NCBI GenBank assembly: GCA_035651715.1
Contig: DASRFD010000150.1
Location: 124,001 to 188,000 of the forward strand
Reading direction: 5' to 3'
From: Nevskia sp035651715
GTDB lineage: Bacteria; Pseudomonadota; Gammaproteobacteria; Nevskiales; Nevskiaceae
DNA: 64,000 nt
This document shows positions 61,822-64,000 of the stretch, in pieces (the stretch's first letter is position 1; each line of letters begins with the position of its first letter). The notes beneath the pieces are model-generated. The model searched no databases, had not been told where the DNA came from, and saw only the letters and a program-made list of their open reading frames with translations. The position numbers were made by a program, and so were the translations under genes.

Positions 61822-63288
61822 CTACGAGCCCTCCGCGACCGGGCCCGCGGGCGCCGTCTCATCCACTGCCGGCGCCGCCTTCTGCCGCAGCAGCACGCCG
61901 CCGGCCAGGGCCGCCGCGGCGGTGAGGCAGGCGCCGATGAGGAAGGCCAGGTGGTAGCCGCCGTTCAGCGACGCCGCGGCTTCCGCGCCGCCACTGCGCA
62001 GGGTCGCGGTGCGCGCGTCGGCCAGGCTCGCCAGCAACGCCAGGCCCAGCGCGCCGCCCATCATGAACGAGGTGTTGACCACGCCCGAGGCCAGGCCGGA
62101 CTCGTCCGGGCCCACGTCGTTCATTGCCGCCAGCAGCACCGGGTTGAAGGCCAGGCCCGCGCCCAGGCCGAGCAGCAGCATGCCCGGCAGCACGTCGACG
62201 AGGAAGGCGCCGTCCAGCGGCGCGCGCGCGAACAGCGCCAGGCCCGCGGTGGCCAGGGCCAGGCCGATCCACAGCGGGCCGCGGATGCCGTAGCGCATCA
62301 CCACCCGCGCCGACAGGCCGAGCGAGAACGCCGCCATGATGATGTCCGCCGGCACGAAGGCCAGGCCCACCTGCAGCGGCGCGTAGTTCAGCACCTTCTG
62401 CAGGTACAGCGCCGACAGCACGAACCAGGCGAACATGCCCGCCGCCCAGGCCACGCCCACCGCGTTGGCGGTGGCCAGGTTGCGCAGGCGGAACAGGCGC
62501 AGCGGCATCAGCGGATCATGCACCCGCGCCTCGATCGCCAGGAACGCGCCGAGCAGCAGCGCCGCCGCGGCGAACAGCGCCAGGGTCTGCGCCGAAGCCC
62601 AGCCGGCGCGGTTGCCGTCCACCACCGCGTACACCGCCAGCATCAGCCCGGCGGTGACGCTCAGAGCGCCGGCCACGTCGAGCCGCCGGCCATGCGCGGC
62701 CCCGGTGTCGCGCGGCAGCATCATCAGCGACAACGCGTACACCGCCACGCCGATCGGCAGGTTGACCAGGAAGATCCAGTGCCAGTTCAGCGCCCCGGTG
62801 AGAAAGCCGCCGAGCAGCGCGCCGAGGCTGCTGCCGGCGGAGCAGACGAAGCCGTAGATGCCCATGGCCTTGGCGCGGTCCCCCGCCTCGGGGAACAGGT
62901 TCATGATCAGCGCCAGCGCCACCGCCGTGACCACCGCCCCGCCCAGCCCCTGCACCGCGCGCGCCGTCACCAGCAGCACCGGCGAAGTGGACAGCCCGCA
63001 GGCCAGCGAAGCCAGCGTGAACAGCGAAAGCCCCAGCAGGAACAGCCGGCGGTTGCCGTACAGGTCCCCCAGCCGCCCGCCCAGCAGCAGGAAGCCGCCG
63101 AAGGTCAGCATGTAGGCGTTCAGCACCCATACGAGCGAGGAGCCGGAAAACCCCAGGTCCGCCTGGATCGAAGGCAGCGCCACGGTGACGATCGTACTGT
63201 CCAGCACGATCATCAGCACGCCCAGGCAGAGCACGTAGAGGGCGAGCCAGCGGTTGGTGAGCTTGGTCGACATTTGCAGGTGTTCCAT
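61822..63288 (-). CDS. MFS drug exporter, DHA2 (EmrB/QacA), preceded by an attenuator
   Basis: 488-residue transporter of about 14 helices. The start is ATG 63286-63288; MSTKL five codons later is an alternative. Motifs: LDSTIVTVALPSIQADLGFS (helix 1), GGRLGDLYGNRRLF (motif A), ARAVQGLGGAVVTAVALALI and LVNLPIGVAVYALSLMMLPR (DHA2 signature). The gene is preceded, in reading order, by a small leader frame with a PPP run, a hairpin that can compete with a strong terminator, and then the start codon 23 bases after the T-run. Induction by a translation-affecting drug is the obvious reading. Confidence 0.93.
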   Translation of the reverse strand: MEHLQMSTKLTNRWLALYVLCLGVLMIVLDSTIVTVALPSIQADLGFSGSSLVWVLNAYMLTFGGFLLLGGRLGDLYGNRRLFLLGLSLFTLASLACGLSTSPVLLVTARAVQGLGGAVVTAVALALIMNLFPEAGDRAKAMGIYGFVCSAGSSLGALLGGFLTGALNWHWIFLVNLPIGVAVYALSLMMLPRDTGAAHGRRLDVAGALSVTAGLMLAVYAVVDGNRAGWASAQTLALFAAAALLLGAFLAIEARVHDPLMPLRLFRLRNLATANAVGVAWAAGMFAWFVLSALYLQKVLNYAPLQVGLAFVPADIIMAAFSLGLSARVVMRYGIRGPLWIGLALATAGLALFARAPLDGAFLVDVLPGMLLLGLGAGLAFNPVLLAAMNDVGPDESGLASGVVNTSFMMGGALGLALLASLADARTATLRSGGAEAAASLNGGYHLAFLIGACLTAAAALAGGVLLRQKAAPAVDETAPAGPVAEGS

Positions 63289-63310
63289 TTTGGTTGATTC
63301 GTCGGGCCCG

Positions 63311-63386
63311 AAAACAAAAACGCCCCGGAAGCGGCTTCCGGGGCGTTCGGGACATCCGCGGAAGACCGGCAGGACGCCGGCCTTCC
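63311..63386 (-). promoter_or_regulatory. transcription attenuator: terminator plus competing hairpin
   Basis: On the minus strand a perfect 12-bp stem (63320-63331 paired with 63335-63346, 3-base loop) is followed by TTTTGTTTT (complement of 63311-63320), a textbook intrinsic terminator. Upstream in reading order a second stem (63360-63386, GGAAG-CTTCC and CCGGC-GCCGG) uses a CTTCCG segment that could instead pair with the CGGAAG of the terminator arm, giving an antiterminator. The MFS gene starts 23 bases beyond. Confidence 0.75.
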
Positions 63387-63396
63387 TGCTTTCAGG

Positions 63397-63477
63397 TCAG
63401 ACCGGCTCCATGCACGCGGCAGACACGCCGCGGGGAGGCGGCATGGTGCGTACGGCGTTGGGCGACGGAATCAGCAC
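63397..63477 (-). CDS. leader peptide of the MFS attenuator (candidate)
   Basis: A 26-residue frame starting at GTG 63475-63477 and ending at TGA 63397-63399. It contains IPSPNAVRTMPPPRGVSAAC and ends MEPV. PPP is a known ribosome-stalling run that needs EF-P. A shorter version starts at the ATG 63442-63444 directly on MPPPRG. The stop lies about 50 bases before the terminator, in the usual leader position. No clear ribosome site, so translation needs testing. Confidence 0.5.
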   Translation of the reverse strand: MLIPSPNAVRTMPPPRGVSAACMEPV

Positions 63478-63740
63478 ATTCGGTCTCGGGATGCGCGCGC
63501 TCGCGCAGTGGACGGGGAATCTACGCCGGTCAGGAAGCGAAGGCAACCGGCCCTGTGACGAGCCGTGAGGTGCCCGGGACGAGCCGCCCGGCCGCGGCGG
63601 GAGACGGGACGCAGGGCCACAAACTCCGAATGCTCCGCACCTCCGGCGCCTGGCACGCCGTGTCACCATCCCGCGGCTGGCAACGGCGGACCGGCCGCGG
63701 CACTCACGGACCCATGCCCTGCCGCCGCCCGGAGCCGAAC

Positions 63741-64000
63741 ATGACCGAAACGCCTTCCACCGCCGCCGTCACCGCCATGACCCCGCCGCACCTGCGCGTG
63801 GCCCGGCCGGTGCGCGACCTGCGGCGCGCGCTGGCGATGTACCGCGACGGCCTCGGCCTGAGCCTGCTCGGACACTTCGAGGATCACGCGGGTTTCGACG
63901 GCGTCATGCTCGGCTGGCCCGGCGCCGCGTACCACCTGGAACTCACCGTGTGCCGGGCGCACCCGGTGCCGCCCTCGCCCGGCCCGGAAGACCTGCTGGT
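63741..64000 (+). CDS. VOC (glyoxalase/bleomycin resistance) superfamily protein, partial
   Basis: The start ATG at 63741 has CGGAG before it. About 86 residues are seen before the right edge. The first beta-alpha-beta-beta-beta unit is visible: HLRVARPVRDLRRALAMYRD then GLGLSLLGHFEDHAGFDGVM and HLELTVCRAH, where His and Glu positions may hold a metal. The function remains open because the family covers lyases, dioxygenases and drug-binding proteins. Confidence 0.85.
   Translation, partial: MTETPSTAAVTAMTPPHLRVARPVRDLRRALAMYRDGLGLSLLGHFEDHAGFDGVMLGWPGAAYHLELTVCRAHPVPPSPGPEDLL

Noticed and set aside
61298..61957. Plus-strand frame with internal peptide repeats (GISQQRTPRARP-like)
   Set aside because: The repetition arises from the tandem DNA units, the hairpins explain the sequence, and the frame runs antisense into the MFS gene.

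Overview
The window is chromosomal DNA from a very GC-rich Gammaproteobacterium. The evidence is uniformly high third-position GC, a MutY, YggX and tRNA-Phe neighbourhood typical of gammaproteobacteria, a MexA/MexB-type efflux pair, RimO, and several lipoproteins with a CGSSS-type start. The mix of SnoaL-like proteins, acyl-CoA dehydrogenase with an APH-like kinase, a sedolisin and a sulfatase suggests the Nevskiales/Solimonadaceae (inference only). There is no prophage, transposase, CRISPR array or rRNA operon.

Layout. 1-3836: RND efflux pump (cut by the left edge) and its membrane fusion protein, divergent from a TetR regulator with two ACCGGT-centred operators between them. 3837-7622: two SnoaL-like genes (one frameshifted) and a secreted S53 peptidase. 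7623-13036: PfpI-like protein, LysR regulator, APH-like kinase with acyl-CoA dehydrogenase, and three tiny single-helix membrane proteins, two of them clear paralogues. 13126-17604: sulfatase and M28-like lipoproteins plus a monooxygenase-fold protein. 17793-25935: a DHA2 MFS pump, an alpha/beta hydrolase lacking its catalytic residues, and a signalling block in which a cobalamin-binding protein with a CarH-type W-x9-EH motif overlaps a diguanylate cyclase and faces a large CheB-CheR-PAS-kinase-receiver protein. 26052-31885: tRNA-Phe, YggX, MutY, an SRPBCC protein, AsmA and RimO. 32264-41102: AEC transporter, FAD-linked oxidase, small membrane and secreted proteins, an SPFH protein, a DUF6471 protein and two lipoproteins. 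41254-53754: a second DHA2 pump, then a glycan-type cluster of GH3 beta-glucosidase, PF10091 glycoamylase, GH15 glucoamylase, an SbmA/YddA-like ABC protein with a degraded ATPase domain, a secreted CocE-like protein without its catalytic triad, and an M14 carboxypeptidase. 53834-64000: egtB-egtD (ergothioneine), a HI0933-type flavoprotein, a GcvA-like LysR, CDP-diacylglycerol diphosphatase, a DUF488 gene with an internal amber codon, VanZ, a tandem array of about 200-bp units, a third DHA2 pump preceded by a textbook attenuator, and the start of a VOC protein.

Most interesting are the glycan/transport operon with two degenerate enzymes, the light- or B12-responsive c-di-GMP module, the attenuator with a PPP-containing leader peptide upstream of the MFS pump, and the tiny membrane protein pair. 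Several catalytic centres are lost in otherwise intact genes, which suggests pseudoenzymes used as binding or structural proteins rather than random decay. Two other genes are broken by a single base change.
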